From the NCBI GenBank assembly GCA_035653615.1, contig DASRBN010000026.1, positions 1 to 35,597 on the forward strand: a DNA stretch of 35,597 nucleotides, read 5' to 3'. Position 1 is the stretch's first letter; each line of letters opens with the position of its first letter. Source of the DNA: Ktedonobacteraceae bacterium (GTDB lineage: Bacteria > Chloroflexota > Ktedonobacteria > Ktedonobacterales > Ktedonobacteraceae). The notes below the pieces were generated by a model, which was given only the letters and a program-made list of their open reading frames with translations, ran no database searches and had not been told where the DNA came from. The translations under genes were made by a program, and so were the position numbers. Below, piece after piece: positions 25,292 through 34,009 of the stretch.

Positions 25292-26431
25292 ATGAAACTA
25301 ACCTGTAAACAACAAGACTTGAGCCGCGGGCTTTCTGCCGTCAGCCACGCCGTGTCGAATCGCAGCACGCTCCCTATTCTTTCCAATATCTTGCTCGCGA
25401 CCGATAATGGCCGCCTCAAACTTTCCGCTACCAATCTGGAGATTGGCATTAATTGCTGGGTTGACGCGCAGATCGCCGAAGATGGGGCTACCACCGTACC
25501 CGCCAGGCTGCTCACCGATCTCGTCAACAGCCTGCCGCAGGCCACCGTCGATATCAGCGCCAATGAAGATTCCAATATCCTTAGCGTCAAAAGCGCGGGC
25601 AGTAGCGCCAACATTAAAGGCCTGGACCCATCCGAATTTCCCTTGATCCCCAGCGCCGAGGGCGGAGAGCCGCCCGTGCGCTTCGAAGCCTCGCGCTTGA
25701 AAGAGATGATCGATGAGGTCGCGTTCGCCGCCGCCGATGATGACTCCCGTCCCGTTTTTACCGGCGTCCTCATTCAGGTCAGTGAAGAGAAAATTACCTT
25801 TGCCGCTGCCGACGCTTTTCGCCTGGCCGTGCGCGTCGATGCGCTTCCCGGTGATGACCATCCACGCGGCGACATCCTCGTTCCGGCGCGTACCCTCACC
25901 GAACTCGCCCGCATCCTGCCATCCGAAGGGCAGGTCGAGATGATCGTGACACCCAATCGCAGCCAGGTGCTCTTCCATACGCCGCAACTGGACCTGGTCT
26001 CGCGTCTCATCGATGGCACCTTTCCCAACTTCCGGCAGATTATTCCGAAGGAACACAGCACGCGCGCGGTCGTCGAAACGAAGCAATTTGCCGAAGCCGC
26101 TAAACGTGCCGCCCTGTTCGCCCGTGATAGCTCCAATATCACACGCATCAAAATCAACCCTGGCGCGAACGATGGGCTGGAGCCGGGATCGGTTACCGTC
26201 GAGGCGACTGCCGAAGACCTGGGAGACAACGTCACCACCATTAACGCCGCCGTCGATGGACCCGAACTACAGATTATCTTTAACGTCAAATACCTGGCCG
26301 ACGTACTTGCCGTTATCGATACGCCCGAAGTAGCGCTCGAAGCCAACGCGCCTACCAAACCGGGCGTTATCAAACCTGTAGGCTCCAACGATTATACCTA
26401 TGTGATTATGCCCATGCATATCAATCGATGA
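25292..26431 (+). CDS. dnaN: DNA polymerase III beta sliding clamp
   Basis: DnaN is the dimeric ring that tethers polymerase III to DNA. The 379-residue protein has the three repeated clamp folds: MKLTCKQQDLSRGLSAVSHA with RSTLPILSNILL in the first, RPVFTGVLIQ and AADAFRLAVRV in the second, VSRLIDGTFPNFRQIIPK and the C-terminal YTYVIMPMHI in the third. That MPM-(R/H)-(I/L) end is part of the partner-binding pocket. The frame opens at 25247, but GGAGGAAG sits 8 bases before ATG 25292 and homologues begin with M-K/R-L. recF follows after a repeat-containing gap. dnaA, which often precedes dnaN, is not here; translin takes its place, and I saw no DnaA-box cluster. Confidence 0.97.
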   Translation: MKLTCKQQDLSRGLSAVSHAVSNRSTLPILSNILLATDNGRLKLSATNLEIGINCWVDAQIAEDGATTVPARLLTDLVNSLPQATVDISANEDSNILSVKSAGSSANIKGLDPSEFPLIPSAEGGEPPVRFEASRLKEMIDEVAFAAADDDSRPVFTGVLIQVSEEKITFAAADAFRLAVRVDALPGDDHPRGDILVPARTLTELARILPSEGQVEMIVTPNRSQVLFHTPQLDLVSRLIDGTFPNFRQIIPKEHSTRAVVETKQFAEAAKRAALFARDSSNITRIKINPGANDGLEPGSVTVEATAEDLGDNVTTINAAVDGPELQIIFNVKYLADVLAVIDTPEVALEANAPTKPGVIKPVGSNDYTYVIMPMHINR

Positions 26432-26442
26432 GTACTTTGCCC

Positions 26443-26490
26443 GTAGGGGCCGGTTCACCGTACACATCGCCGATTGATCGGCCCCCACGC
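26443..26490 (+). repeat. GTAGGGGCC-type palindromic repeat between dnaN and recF
   Basis: GTAGGGGCCGGTTCACCG is followed by an imperfect inverted arm CCGATTGATCGGCCCCCACG. It begins 11 bases after the dnaN stop. Confidence 0.7.
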
Positions 26491-26536
26491 GCACAACAAA
26501 CATCTTCCAAAAGCCATTGCCAGTCTGGACACATGC

Positions 26537-27697
26537 ATGTATCTTGCTCACCTCGCACTACACGACTTTCGCAATTATAAACAACTCGACCTTCCACTTG
26601 GGCCTGGTCTGTATCTCTTTTGTGGCGAGAACGCGCAGGGCAAAACGAACCTGCTCGAAGCCGTGGCTATGCTCGCCACCTCCAATTCATTCCACGCCGC
26701 CTCCGACCGCGAAATCGTCAACTGGCAGGCGCCCGATCACATTGCGCGTCTCGTGGCCAGCGTCGAACGGCACAGCGGTGAAGTAAAGATCGAGATCGTC
26801 ATCGTCGATCCTACGCCTGCCAATGGCGCCGATTTCAGCGTTCCCGAAAGCAGGCAGCGCAAGCGCGTCAAAATCAATAATGTGCCAAAGAAGCCTATGG
26901 ACCTGGTAGGGCAGGTGACCGTCGTGCTCTTCGCTCCTACCGATTTGCGACTCGTCGATGGCCCTCCCGAAGAGCGGCGCCGCTTTCTGGACCGCGCGTT
27001 ATGCCAGATGCAACCCCGTTACTGCGCAGTGCTTGGCAAGTATCGCAAGGTGATTACACAGCGTTCCGCCCTTCTCAAGCGCATCCGCGAAAATCAGGAA
27101 GATCCACGCATGCTCGGCTACCTGGATGAGAAACTGACCGAGTGGGCCAATCTGATCATCTTTGAGCGCCAGCGCATGGTGGCCTCGCTCAATGCTCAGG
27201 TGGATGAACTGCAAGCGACGATCAGCGGCGGGCGCGAACACCTGCAAATCGTCTATCGTCCCTCGTTCACCGTCAATCCCGAATGGAACACCATCGAGGC
27301 GCTTGAGCATTACCGCGAGCAACTGCACGAGGCGCGGCGCAAGGAGATTTACCAGGGCGTGTGCCTGTTGGGCCCGCACCGCGATGACCTGGAATTTCTG
27401 GTCAACGGCGTCAACATGCTCACTTACGGCTCGCGCGGGCAGCAGCGCACCGTGGCGCTCTCGGCCAAGCTGGCGGAACTGGCCTACATGCATGGCGTCA
27501 CCGGCGAAGAGCCAATCCTGCTGCTGGATGATGTATTCAGCGAACTCGATTCACTGCGCCGCGAATACCTGCTGCGCCAGATACTACAGCACGAGCAGGT
27601 CTTGATTACGGCCACCGATTTCACCAATTTCCCGCAGGAGATTCTGGGTAAAGCCCACAGATATCAGGTGGTGGATGGGGCGATAACAGAGGCGTAA
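26537..27697 (+). CDS. recF: DNA replication and repair protein RecF
   Basis: RecF is an SMC-like ATPase without a long coil that loads RecA at single-strand gaps with RecO and RecR. The 386-residue protein starts MYLAHLALHDFRNYKQLDLP, has Walker A GENAQGKT (30-37), APTDLRLVDGPPEERRRFLD, LLGPHRDDLEF, signature YGSRGQQRTVALSAKLAEL, Walker B ILLLDDVFSELD and VLITATDF near the end. The frame opens at 26474, but that extension overlaps the upstream repeat; ATG 26537 gives the usual N-terminus, although its ribosome site is weak. dnaN-recF adjacency is the common bacterial arrangement. Confidence 0.96.
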   Translation: MYLAHLALHDFRNYKQLDLPLGPGLYLFCGENAQGKTNLLEAVAMLATSNSFHAASDREIVNWQAPDHIARLVASVERHSGEVKIEIVIVDPTPANGADFSVPESRQRKRVKINNVPKKPMDLVGQVTVVLFAPTDLRLVDGPPEERRRFLDRALCQMQPRYCAVLGKYRKVITQRSALLKRIRENQEDPRMLGYLDEKLTEWANLIIFERQRMVASLNAQVDELQATISGGREHLQIVYRPSFTVNPEWNTIEALEHYREQLHEARRKEIYQGVCLLGPHRDDLEFLVNGVNMLTYGSRGQQRTVALSAKLAELAYMHGVTGEEPILLLDDVFSELDSLRREYLLRQILQHEQVLITATDFTNFPQEILGKAHRYQVVDGAITEA

Positions 27698-27757
27698 CTG
27701 CTTTCTTTTTCTCGACTATTTTACCAACTCTCTTCTATCCTATGATCATGCCCGACT

Positions 27758-27955
27758 CTAATCAGCCTCGCTCTCGTGAGATTTGCGTATCAAGCGAAAT
27801 AGTACCTGGATAAGGATGAATCCGAGAAAGAGCAGGATGATGACCGCTACCGGATCGACCGTTCCGGTAGAAACCATGTGATACGCCAGATAACCCATCA
27901 GTCCGAGAACAATGACGAGTATGACAAGAGGAGGGAAACCCAATATGCCTGACAT
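27758..27955 (-). CDS. Small two-helix membrane protein
   Basis: A 65-residue protein with two transmembrane helices, PLVILVIVLGLMGYLAYHMV (about 9-28) and PVAVIILLFLGFILIQVLF (about 35-53), and a short charged tail RLIRKSHESEAD. AAAAAGGAG lies 5-7 bases before the ATG. It starts 33 bases after the large zinc-ribbon/BACON gene on the same strand, so the two are probably co-transcribed. The family is unrecognised. It could be an accessory of the large membrane protein, or unrelated. Confidence 0.7.
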   Translation of the reverse strand: MSGILGFPPLVILVIVLGLMGYLAYHMVSTGTVDPVAVIILLFLGFILIQVLFRLIRKSHESEAD

Positions 27956-27987
27956 CTTTACTCCTTTTTGTTAAGGGGTTAGAGACA

Positions 27988-30900
27988 TTAACTAACCGTC
28001 AAGCTGACCGTCACCGTGACCGCATTGCCAGAAGAGGGCGTAATATCGACCGTGGCCGAGTAGGTGCCCGCGGACAAACCCGTTACATCCACCGAGAAGG
28101 TGAGCGAGGAACTTTGACCAGCATCGTCGCTGCCACTGGTGGGTGAAACGGTCAGCCAGCTTTGAGAAGGTGTATCGGTCGTCCATGTGAGCGAGTTGCC
28201 GCCGGTGTTGGTAATCGTAATGGCCTGCGTATCGGGGTTGACGCCCACATTGGCGGTGAAAGCCAGGCTGTCTGAACTGAGCTGCATGGCGGGTGGCGCG
28301 ATGTTGATGGTGATGGGAACGGTGACCGGGCTGCCCGCTACAGCATTACCCGTAATCGGATCAATGGCGCTTATGGTGGCGCTGGTGGTGTAGGTTGTGC
28401 CGCCCTGCAAGCCGCTGGCATCGACAATCACGTCGATGTTGGTGCCGCTTCCTCCCGCCAGGCCCGTGCCGGATGTTGCCGAGAGCGAGACGAAGGATGG
28501 CGCGTTGGGGTCCAACGCCGCCGTCCAGTTCAACGGTTCGCCGCCGGCGTTGTTGATGGCAATCTGCTGGTCGCTTGATCCTGTATCAACGTTGAACGTC
28601 AGCGCGCCCGGACCTGCGTTCAGCACGGGCGCCGCTATCACATTCGTGGTTATTCCGACCTGCTGCGGGCTGCCCTCAATCGTCATACCGTTACTATCCA
28701 CCGCTGCCAGCGAAACGGTGCCGTTGTATGTTCCGGCAGAGAGCGAGCCAGATGTTACCGCGACCGTAAATGTAGCGCTATTGCCGCTCGTTACCTGCGC
28801 CGACGATGGCGTGACCGCGAGCCAGCTTCCTCCATCGCCCGTCGTGACCGTTGGCGTAATCGTTACGCTACCACTGCACGTGCCGCTGACGGCAATGCTG
28901 AATGTCTGCGTGGCGGGGTTCAATCCTACCTCGGCGGAATAGGTCTCGCCGCTATCCGATGGCGCTTGCAACATACATGGCGGCTGCACTGTGAGCGTAA
29001 TGGCAATCGTTTGCGCTGTACCCGCCTGCTGCCCGCTGACACTGTCAACTGCCGTGATCGTAACCGTGCCCGCATAGCTGCCGGCGGATAGACCGGCAAG
29101 CGAGACGCCGACGTTGGTGGACGAGGAGGCCGAGAGGCTGACCGTGCCGCTGGCGGGTGAGGCCGACAGCCATGTGCCACCGGAAGAGGTATTGACGCTG
29201 GCTGTCCAATTCAGCGCGTGCGCGCATGTCCCACTGGCGGCGATGTTCACAGCCTGCGTGGCGGGGTTTGCCTGACCAACAATGCCCGTGAAGTTGAGCG
29301 CGAGCGGAGTCGCTCCAATAGCGCACGGCGGTTGCACGACAAAGGTAACCGGAATCGACTGCGGGCTGCCCATTGCCGGATTGCCCGATCCATCCGTCGC
29401 GTTAAAGGTGATTGTTCCAGTGTAGGTGCCGGGGGAGAGCGATTGTAACAGTATAGCTGTAACGGTAATGCTGGCCGACTGACCGCTGGAAAGGCTGCCC
29501 GAGGTGGTTGAAATTGAAAGCCATGGTGCTCCTGTAGATGTTGTCGCCGAGGCATTCCATGCCAGCGTGCCTCCACCAGAGTTGGTGATCGTAGCGACCT
29601 GGGCAGGTGGGTTTACCTGGCCGTAGATGGCGCTAAAATTCATCGTCGCGGGCCCTACGCTGAGAACCGGTGTCGCGACCGGTGCCACGATCAGTGTCAC
29701 GGGTATAGTCTGATTGCCTGATTTTGTGCTGAAGATGAGCGCGCCCGTATATGTGGCAGGCGAGAGGCCAGAGCTATTGACGCTCACCTGAGGATAGGCC
29801 GGAGTTCTGCCGCTAGCCTGGTTGATGCTGAGCCAGTGCCCACCATTATTGGTTGTGACTGAGGCGTTCCACTGCATCGGGCTTGAACATCCCTGGCTAA
29901 GGCCCACATCGATGGTCTTGGGCCCCGGTGAGGGCTGCGAAGATACAGCGGTAAACGTCAGACTGCCCGGTGAGACCTGGACCGCGCATTGCGGTAGAAT
30001 GGTCAGGCTGACAAAGATCGATTGTGGGCTATCCTTTACCGGGTCCGGTCCTGTGCTGGAGAACGTGACGCGACCGCTATACGTACCCGGCAGCATCATG
30101 CTGGTATTCACGCCGATCTTTACCGCCAGGCTGCCACCTTTGCCTATGGTGCTGGATCGTGTCCCTACTACCAGCCAGTTTGACCCATCGTCGGTGGAAC
30201 TCGAGGCACTCCACTGCAAAGGTAGCAGGCCGGGATTGCTGATGGTGACGACCTGGGCCACCGGATTGGCGCCGCCATCTATGCCGGTGAAGGAAAGTAC
30301 GCCGGGCATGAGCTGGAGTACAGCTTCATGTTGGGGTTCGAGCGGCGTCACATTCATCTTGACAGGCAGCATTAATTGTCCGGCGTTCGATGAAAAGATC
30401 ACGTTGCCCTTATATACTCCCTGCTTCAGATTTGCGCGGTCTCCCGCAATGGTTACCTTCATCGGTTGGCCGGCCACAAAGGTGCCGCTATTCGGGCTAA
30501 GCAGCAGCCAGGGCTGCGTCGTGCCGCTTTGCCAGGAAATCGTTCCGCCGCCGGCATTATTCAGCGTAATCGCCATGGCGCTGTCGGTCGCCTGGTCGCC
30601 GGAACCGAGATTGAGGCTGCTCACCGAGATTTCCAGGTGCGGTGGCTTTGAGGCGCTTTTGCCGGTCACATTAATCGCAAAGCTGGCCGTTTTATGGGTG
30701 GCAGCATCTTCTGCCTGTATGGTATGCGAACCGGACAACCATGTTGGATCGACCGTGACCGTGTCGCTGAAATTACCTGAGCTATTGGTGGTTATAATAT
30801 GCGAGCCTGCGGTATCGATGACCGGAATATGCGTATCGCGAGTCAGGCCTACGCGCCCATTGGGGCTGAACCTGGTGCCGCGCAGCGTAATGGTTCCCCC

Positions 30901-31689
30901 AAGCGCAATGGTAGAAGGAGTGACCTGCAACGAGAACGCGCCTTGTCCAGACGACGATTGTGCCGTGGGCGAGCGCCCCAGGACACTGACGATGCCAAAA
31001 ATTCCGCCCAGCAAGAGGGCTATAATCGCAAGCGTGCTTAGCCAGAAGAATAGCTTCGGCTGGGGCCGCCTGGGTGGTGGCTGTTGCTGAACAGGTTGTA
31101 CGCGTTGCGTTGGCAGTACAGGTGGTGGAGTGCCGGGTGTGACAAGTGGCTCAAGTTGCGGTGGTGTGAGAACTGTGCTACGGTTCTTATTGCGGACAAC
31201 TTTATTCCAGGTCGAGAAAGGCCGCATCTCAGGTTGGTCATGAATGATACCATCCTCGCTGTCCATGAGGCGAGTTGAGAATGATATATCGTCGCCCGCG
31301 GCCAGGCGCTGCCACTGGCTGGGTGAGATGACCACAACTTCTTCGCCGGCGCGATTTCCTATTCGCTGCGTCTCTACATCCTCGTTGCCGGCATTGCCCG
31401 GCATAGCCTGAGTAGGGGCCTCTTCTTCCGCGGGCATAGGCTGCGTTGGAAGTTCCTCGTTCTCGCGTAGTGGGTAGAGACGATGTGATTTGAAGATGGC
31501 CGTTCGTCCAGAATCCGGAGCCTCTGGCGCATTAGGAGGGTTAGCCTGTTTTCCACCTGTAGGGACAGCGCCAGGCGCCTGTCCATCCATACCGGCTAGA
31601 GGCGCCACCAGGGGCAGTCCACATGCCGGGCAGTATTTTGCGATCCGGGGAAGCGGCTCAGCGCAATTTGGGCAGCTTATCATATTCAT
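27988..31689 (-). CDS. Membrane protein: zinc ribbon, single TM helix, Ig-like domain and about eight BACON-like repeats
   Basis: A 1233-residue protein. Residues 6-23 form a zinc ribbon (C6-PN-C9 and C20-PA-C23). A polar, proline-rich cytoplasmic region follows with four T-Q-x-(M/I/V) motifs at Thr82, 93, 107 and 194. One transmembrane helix spans 213-237. Outside, residues ~248-340 resemble an IPT/Ig-like domain (TPSTIALGGTITLRGTRFSP). Then come about eight BACON-like units of 90-110 residues, each with a 'NFSAIYGQVNPPAQVATITN' strand pair, 'W-L-S/T-I-S-P-x-S-G' and 'L-S-P-G-T-Y-T-G-x-I-x-F'. Such repeats usually bind glycans or build stalks. There is no signal peptide: the internal TM helix would insert it, N-terminus inside. 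Function unknown. GAGGG lies 7 bases before the ATG. The small membrane gene follows. Confidence 0.85.
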   Translation of the reverse strand: MNMISCPNCAEPLPRIAKYCPACGLPLVAPLAGMDGQAPGAVPTGGKQANPPNAPEAPDSGRTAIFKSHRLYPLRENEELPTQPMPAEEEAPTQAMPGNAGNEDVETQRIGNRAGEEVVVISPSQWQRLAAGDDISFSTRLMDSEDGIIHDQPEMRPFSTWNKVVRNKNRSTVLTPPQLEPLVTPGTPPPVLPTQRVQPVQQQPPPRRPQPKLFFWLSTLAIIALLLGGIFGIVSVLGRSPTAQSSSGQGAFSLQVTPSTIALGGTITLRGTRFSPNGRVGLTRDTHIPVIDTAGSHIITTNSSGNFSDTVTVDPTWLSGSHTIQAEDAATHKTASFAINVTGKSASKPPHLEISVSSLNLGSGDQATDSAMAITLNNAGGGTISWQSGTTQPWLLLSPNSGTFVAGQPMKVTIAGDRANLKQGVYKGNVIFSSNAGQLMLPVKMNVTPLEPQHEAVLQLMPGVLSFTGIDGGANPVAQVVTISNPGLLPLQWSASSSTDDGSNWLVVGTRSSTIGKGGSLAVKIGVNTSMMLPGTYSGRVTFSSTGPDPVKDSPQSIFVSLTILPQCAVQVSPGSLTFTAVSSQPSPGPKTIDVGLSQGCSSPMQWNASVTTNNGGHWLSINQASGRTPAYPQVSVNSSGLSPATYTGALIFSTKSGNQTIPVTLIVAPVATPVLSVGPATMNFSAIYGQVNPPAQVATITNSGGGTLAWNASATTSTGAPWLSISTTSGSLSSGQSASITVTAILLQSLSPGTYTGTITFNATDGSGNPAMGSPQSIPVTFVVQPPCAIGATPLALNFTGIVGQANPATQAVNIAASGTCAHALNWTASVNTSSGGTWLSASPASGTVSLSASSSTNVGVSLAGLSAGSYAGTVTITAVDSVSGQQAGTAQTIAITLTVQPPCMLQAPSDSGETYSAEVGLNPATQTFSIAVSGTCSGSVTITPTVTTGDGGSWLAVTPSSAQVTSGNSATFTVAVTSGSLSAGTYNGTVSLAAVDSNGMTIEGSPQQVGITTNVIAAPVLNAGPGALTFNVDTGSSDQQIAINNAGGEPLNWTAALDPNAPSFVSLSATSGTGLAGGSGTNIDVIVDASGLQGGTTYTTSATISAIDPITGNAVAGSPVTVPITINIAPPAMQLSSDSLAFTANVGVNPDTQAITITNTGGNSLTWTTDTPSQSWLTVSPTSGSDDAGQSSSLTFSVDVTGLSAGTYSATVDITPSSGNAVTVTVSLTVS
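31559..31584 (+). repeat. GTAGGGACAGCGCC repeat inside a coding region
   Basis: GTAGGGACAGCGCC followed by GGCGCCTGTCC is nearly palindromic. The first 14 bases also occur at 25080-25093, just at the translin stop codon. Here it lies in frame within the linker after the zinc ribbon of the large membrane protein. Confidence 0.6.
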
Positions 31690-31794
31690 AGTCTACCCTC
31701 GAAAACGACCATCCGCGGGGGCGTACCGTTGTGGTCGCCCGGCGATTGATCCAGCACGTGGTATACCCCTACAAAAGGACATCGCCTGTATCAA

Positions 31795-31824
31795 AGTGTA
31801 CGAGAAAGTTTGACCGCTTGTCAA
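31795..31824 (-). promoter_or_regulatory. Promoter for the zinc-ribbon/BACON gene
   Basis: Minus strand: TTGACA (31824-31819), 18-base spacer, TACACT (31800-31795). Leader about 100 bases. Confidence 0.6.
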
Positions 31825-31930
31825 TGCCAATCAATCAACCCCTTTTTCCTTTATACGATGTAAACCCTGGTTTTGGGACACATGAATGCACCAGGAGAGG
31901 CGGCTTGTCCCTGTCTCCTCAATTGTTGAT

Positions 31931-31960
31931 TTGACATCTTCAGATTGCTAAGACTATACT
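31931..31960 (+). promoter_or_regulatory. tatD promoter
   Basis: TTGACA (31931-31936), 18-base spacer, TATACT (31955-31960). The predicted start near 31967 lies downstream of the open-frame codons at 31945 and 31963, which rules them out as start codons for this transcript. Confidence 0.7.
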
Positions 31961-32046
31961 TTATGAAGTGTGGAGGCATTGCAAGCCCAGGACAGGCACA
32001 GGGCGCTGTCTCTACAGGTGACGATACGTTAGGAAAGGATAATCGT

Positions 32047-32835
32047 TTGCTCGTCGATAGTCATGCCCACATTGATACTTCGCGTTTCAATGCCGACCGC
32101 GAAGCCGTGATCGCGGCTGCGCGTGAGGGAGGTATTACTCGCATTATTAACCCGGGCGTTGATCTTGCGTCGAGCCAGTTCGCGCTGGCGCTGGCAAAAT
32201 CGCATCCCGGCTGTATCTTTGCCGGCGTAGGCACTCATCCACACGATGCCACGACCTATACTGAGGAGGTCGGTACGCGCTATCGTGAGATGGCACGCGA
32301 GCCGGAGGTGGTAGCCATCGGCGAGTTCGGATTGGACTATTTCCGCATGCTATCGCCGCGCGAGGTGCAGAGGGCCGTCTTCTGCGCGCACCTTGAGCTT
32401 GCCCGCGCCTGTGATCTGCCCTGCATCATCCATGTCCGCGACTCCCATGATGATGTGATCGAGTTGCTGCGCGCCCATGGGCAGGGATTGCGCGGCGTCT
32501 TCCACTGTTTTTCGGGCAACGTTGCGCAGGCGGAGGAATGCCTGGCGTTCGACGGCTTCATGCTCTCGTTTGCCGGCCCGCTTACCCGCCAGGACAATGA
32601 TTTGCCGGAGGTCGCGCGTATGGCCCCGCTGGAGCGTATCCTGGTCGAAACCGATAGTCCTTACCTGGTGCCGCAGCCGCTGCGTGCCAGGCGCAATGAG
32701 CCATTATTCGTCAAATATACTGCCGAAAGGCTGGCCGAGATTCGCGGTATGTCCCTGCCGGAAATTGCCCAGGTAACTACCGCCAATGCCATTCGCCTGT
32801 TCAATCTGGAGAACAACCCTGATGAAGCTGTTTAA
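32047..32835 (+). CDS. TatD family metal-dependent hydrolase
   Basis: TatD-type proteins are TIM-barrel DNases/hydrolases with two metal ions. From the TTG at 32047 the protein is 262 residues, the family's usual size, and begins (L)LVDSHAHIDTSRF with metal ligands His6 and His8. Next come GVGTHPHDA, VAIGEFGLDYFR (metal-bridging Glu), IIHVRDSHDD, GVFHCFSGN and ILVETDSPYLVPQP with the final Asp. AGGAAAGG lies 8 bases before this TTG. Longer versions would start upstream of the predicted transcript start. The 3' end overlaps the next gene by 14 bases, so the two are co-translated. Confidence 0.9.
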   Translation: MLVDSHAHIDTSRFNADREAVIAAAREGGITRIINPGVDLASSQFALALAKSHPGCIFAGVGTHPHDATTYTEEVGTRYREMAREPEVVAIGEFGLDYFRMLSPREVQRAVFCAHLELARACDLPCIIHVRDSHDDVIELLRAHGQGLRGVFHCFSGNVAQAEECLAFDGFMLSFAGPLTRQDNDLPEVARMAPLERILVETDSPYLVPQPLRARRNEPLFVKYTAERLAEIRGMSLPEIAQVTTANAIRLFNLENNPDEAV

Positions 32836-34006
32836 TACCCTGACGCAATCCCTCGAAGACTTTGTTCCCTTAGAAGACAAACTGGTGCGTATGTATGTTT
32901 GCGGCGTGACCCCTTATGACACCACCCACCTGGGGCATGCCTTCACCTATGTCTCGTTCGATACCTTGATTCGCTACCTGGAATTTAGCGGCTACACGGT
33001 CAAATACGTGCAGAACGTGACCGACATCGATGACGATATCCTGCGTAAGGCCCGCGAACTAAACATGGCGTGGGATGAACTGGGCCGCCGCGAAACCGAG
33101 CGCTACCTGCGCGACATGGATTCGCTCAATGTGCGCCGCCCCGATGTGTACGCGCACGCCACGGAAGAAATTCCCACCATGATCGAGGTAATCCAGGCGC
33201 TGGTGTCGCGCGGCTATGCTTACGAGCGCGAGGGCAACGTCTATTTCAGCGTCAAAAAGGACCCGGAATTTACTGTCATGCCGCACGTGCTGGGCCTGGA
33301 TTCGTATGACGCCATGCTCAAGATCGCCAATGAGCGCGGCAATTACCCGGATGACCCGCACAAGAAGGACCCGCTTGATTTTGTACTCTGGCAAGCGCAG
33401 GCGCCAGGGGAACCGGCGTGGCCGAGTCCCTGGGGTCCCGGGCGTCCCGGCTGGCACATCGAATGCAGCGCCATGTCCATGAAATACCTGGGGCCGCAGA
33501 TCGACATTCATGGAGGGGGCGCGGACCTTGCATTCCCGCATCACACCTGCGAAATTGCGCAATCCGAGCATTTTACGGGTATTGCTCCTTTCGTGCGCAT
33601 CTGGATGCATACCGGCATGGTCTACCAGGAAGGCGAGAAGATGAGCAAATCATTGGGTAACCTCACGCTCGTCAGGAACCTGCTCAAAGACTACAGCGCC
33701 AATGCCATTCGCATCACGCTGCTCAACCACCATTATCGCTATCCCTGGGAATGTTTCCCCGCGGATCTGGAGGTAGCCACGGAGATCACCGCGCATATTC
33801 AGCAAGTGCAGGCCCTGGTGGGCGAGCAAACAGGCGGCGAGGACATGCTCCTGCGCGGTCGCTTCCATGCTGCCATGGAGAACGATCTCAACACCCCTGA
33901 AGCCATCATGTTACTCCGGCAGGCGGCAGAAACGGTCATCGCCAACCACGATCTCAATACCGGGGCCGAGATATTGCGACTTGTCAAAGTGTTGGGATTG
34001 AGGTAA
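32822..34006 (+). CDS. Short cysteinyl ligase: CysRS or MshC-like
   Basis: This is a class I cysteine-activating enzyme of 394 residues. Cysteinyl-tRNA synthetases are about 460; MshC, the mycothiol-pathway cysteine ligase, is about 410. Like MshC it lacks room for the full C-terminal tRNA-binding region, and several motifs match my recollection of MshC better: MYVCGVTPYDTTHLGHA (24-40), DPHKKDPLDFVLW then PGEPAWPSPWGPGRPGWHIE, and WMHTGMVYQEGEKMSKS (261-277). The zinc site C27, C215, H241, E244 (PHHTCEIAQSE) is of CysRS type, because MshC has lost the Glu. It is therefore intermediate. It may charge tRNA-Cys or make a cysteine-containing thiol. It overlaps tatD by 14 bases. Confidence 0.75.
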   Translation: MKLFNTLTQSLEDFVPLEDKLVRMYVCGVTPYDTTHLGHAFTYVSFDTLIRYLEFSGYTVKYVQNVTDIDDDILRKARELNMAWDELGRRETERYLRDMDSLNVRRPDVYAHATEEIPTMIEVIQALVSRGYAYEREGNVYFSVKKDPEFTVMPHVLGLDSYDAMLKIANERGNYPDDPHKKDPLDFVLWQAQAPGEPAWPSPWGPGRPGWHIECSAMSMKYLGPQIDIHGGGADLAFPHHTCEIAQSEHFTGIAPFVRIWMHTGMVYQEGEKMSKSLGNLTLVRNLLKDYSANAIRITLLNHHYRYPWECFPADLEVATEITAHIQQVQALVGEQTGGEDMLLRGRFHAAMENDLNTPEAIMLLRQAAETVIANHDLNTGAEILRLVKVLGLR

Positions 34007-34009
34007 CGC

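Larger units (their letters stand above)
31690..32046. other. Divergent gap between the BACON gene and tatD
   Basis: It contains two promoters facing away from each other, 31795-31824 (minus) and 31931-31960 (plus). Nothing else is recognised. Confidence 0.6.

Noticed and set aside
29822-31090. 422-codon open frame on the plus strand
   Set aside because: It lies opposite the BACON-repeat gene, whose repeats, motifs and start are convincing. The plus-strand translation has no domain pattern and follows from codon bias.
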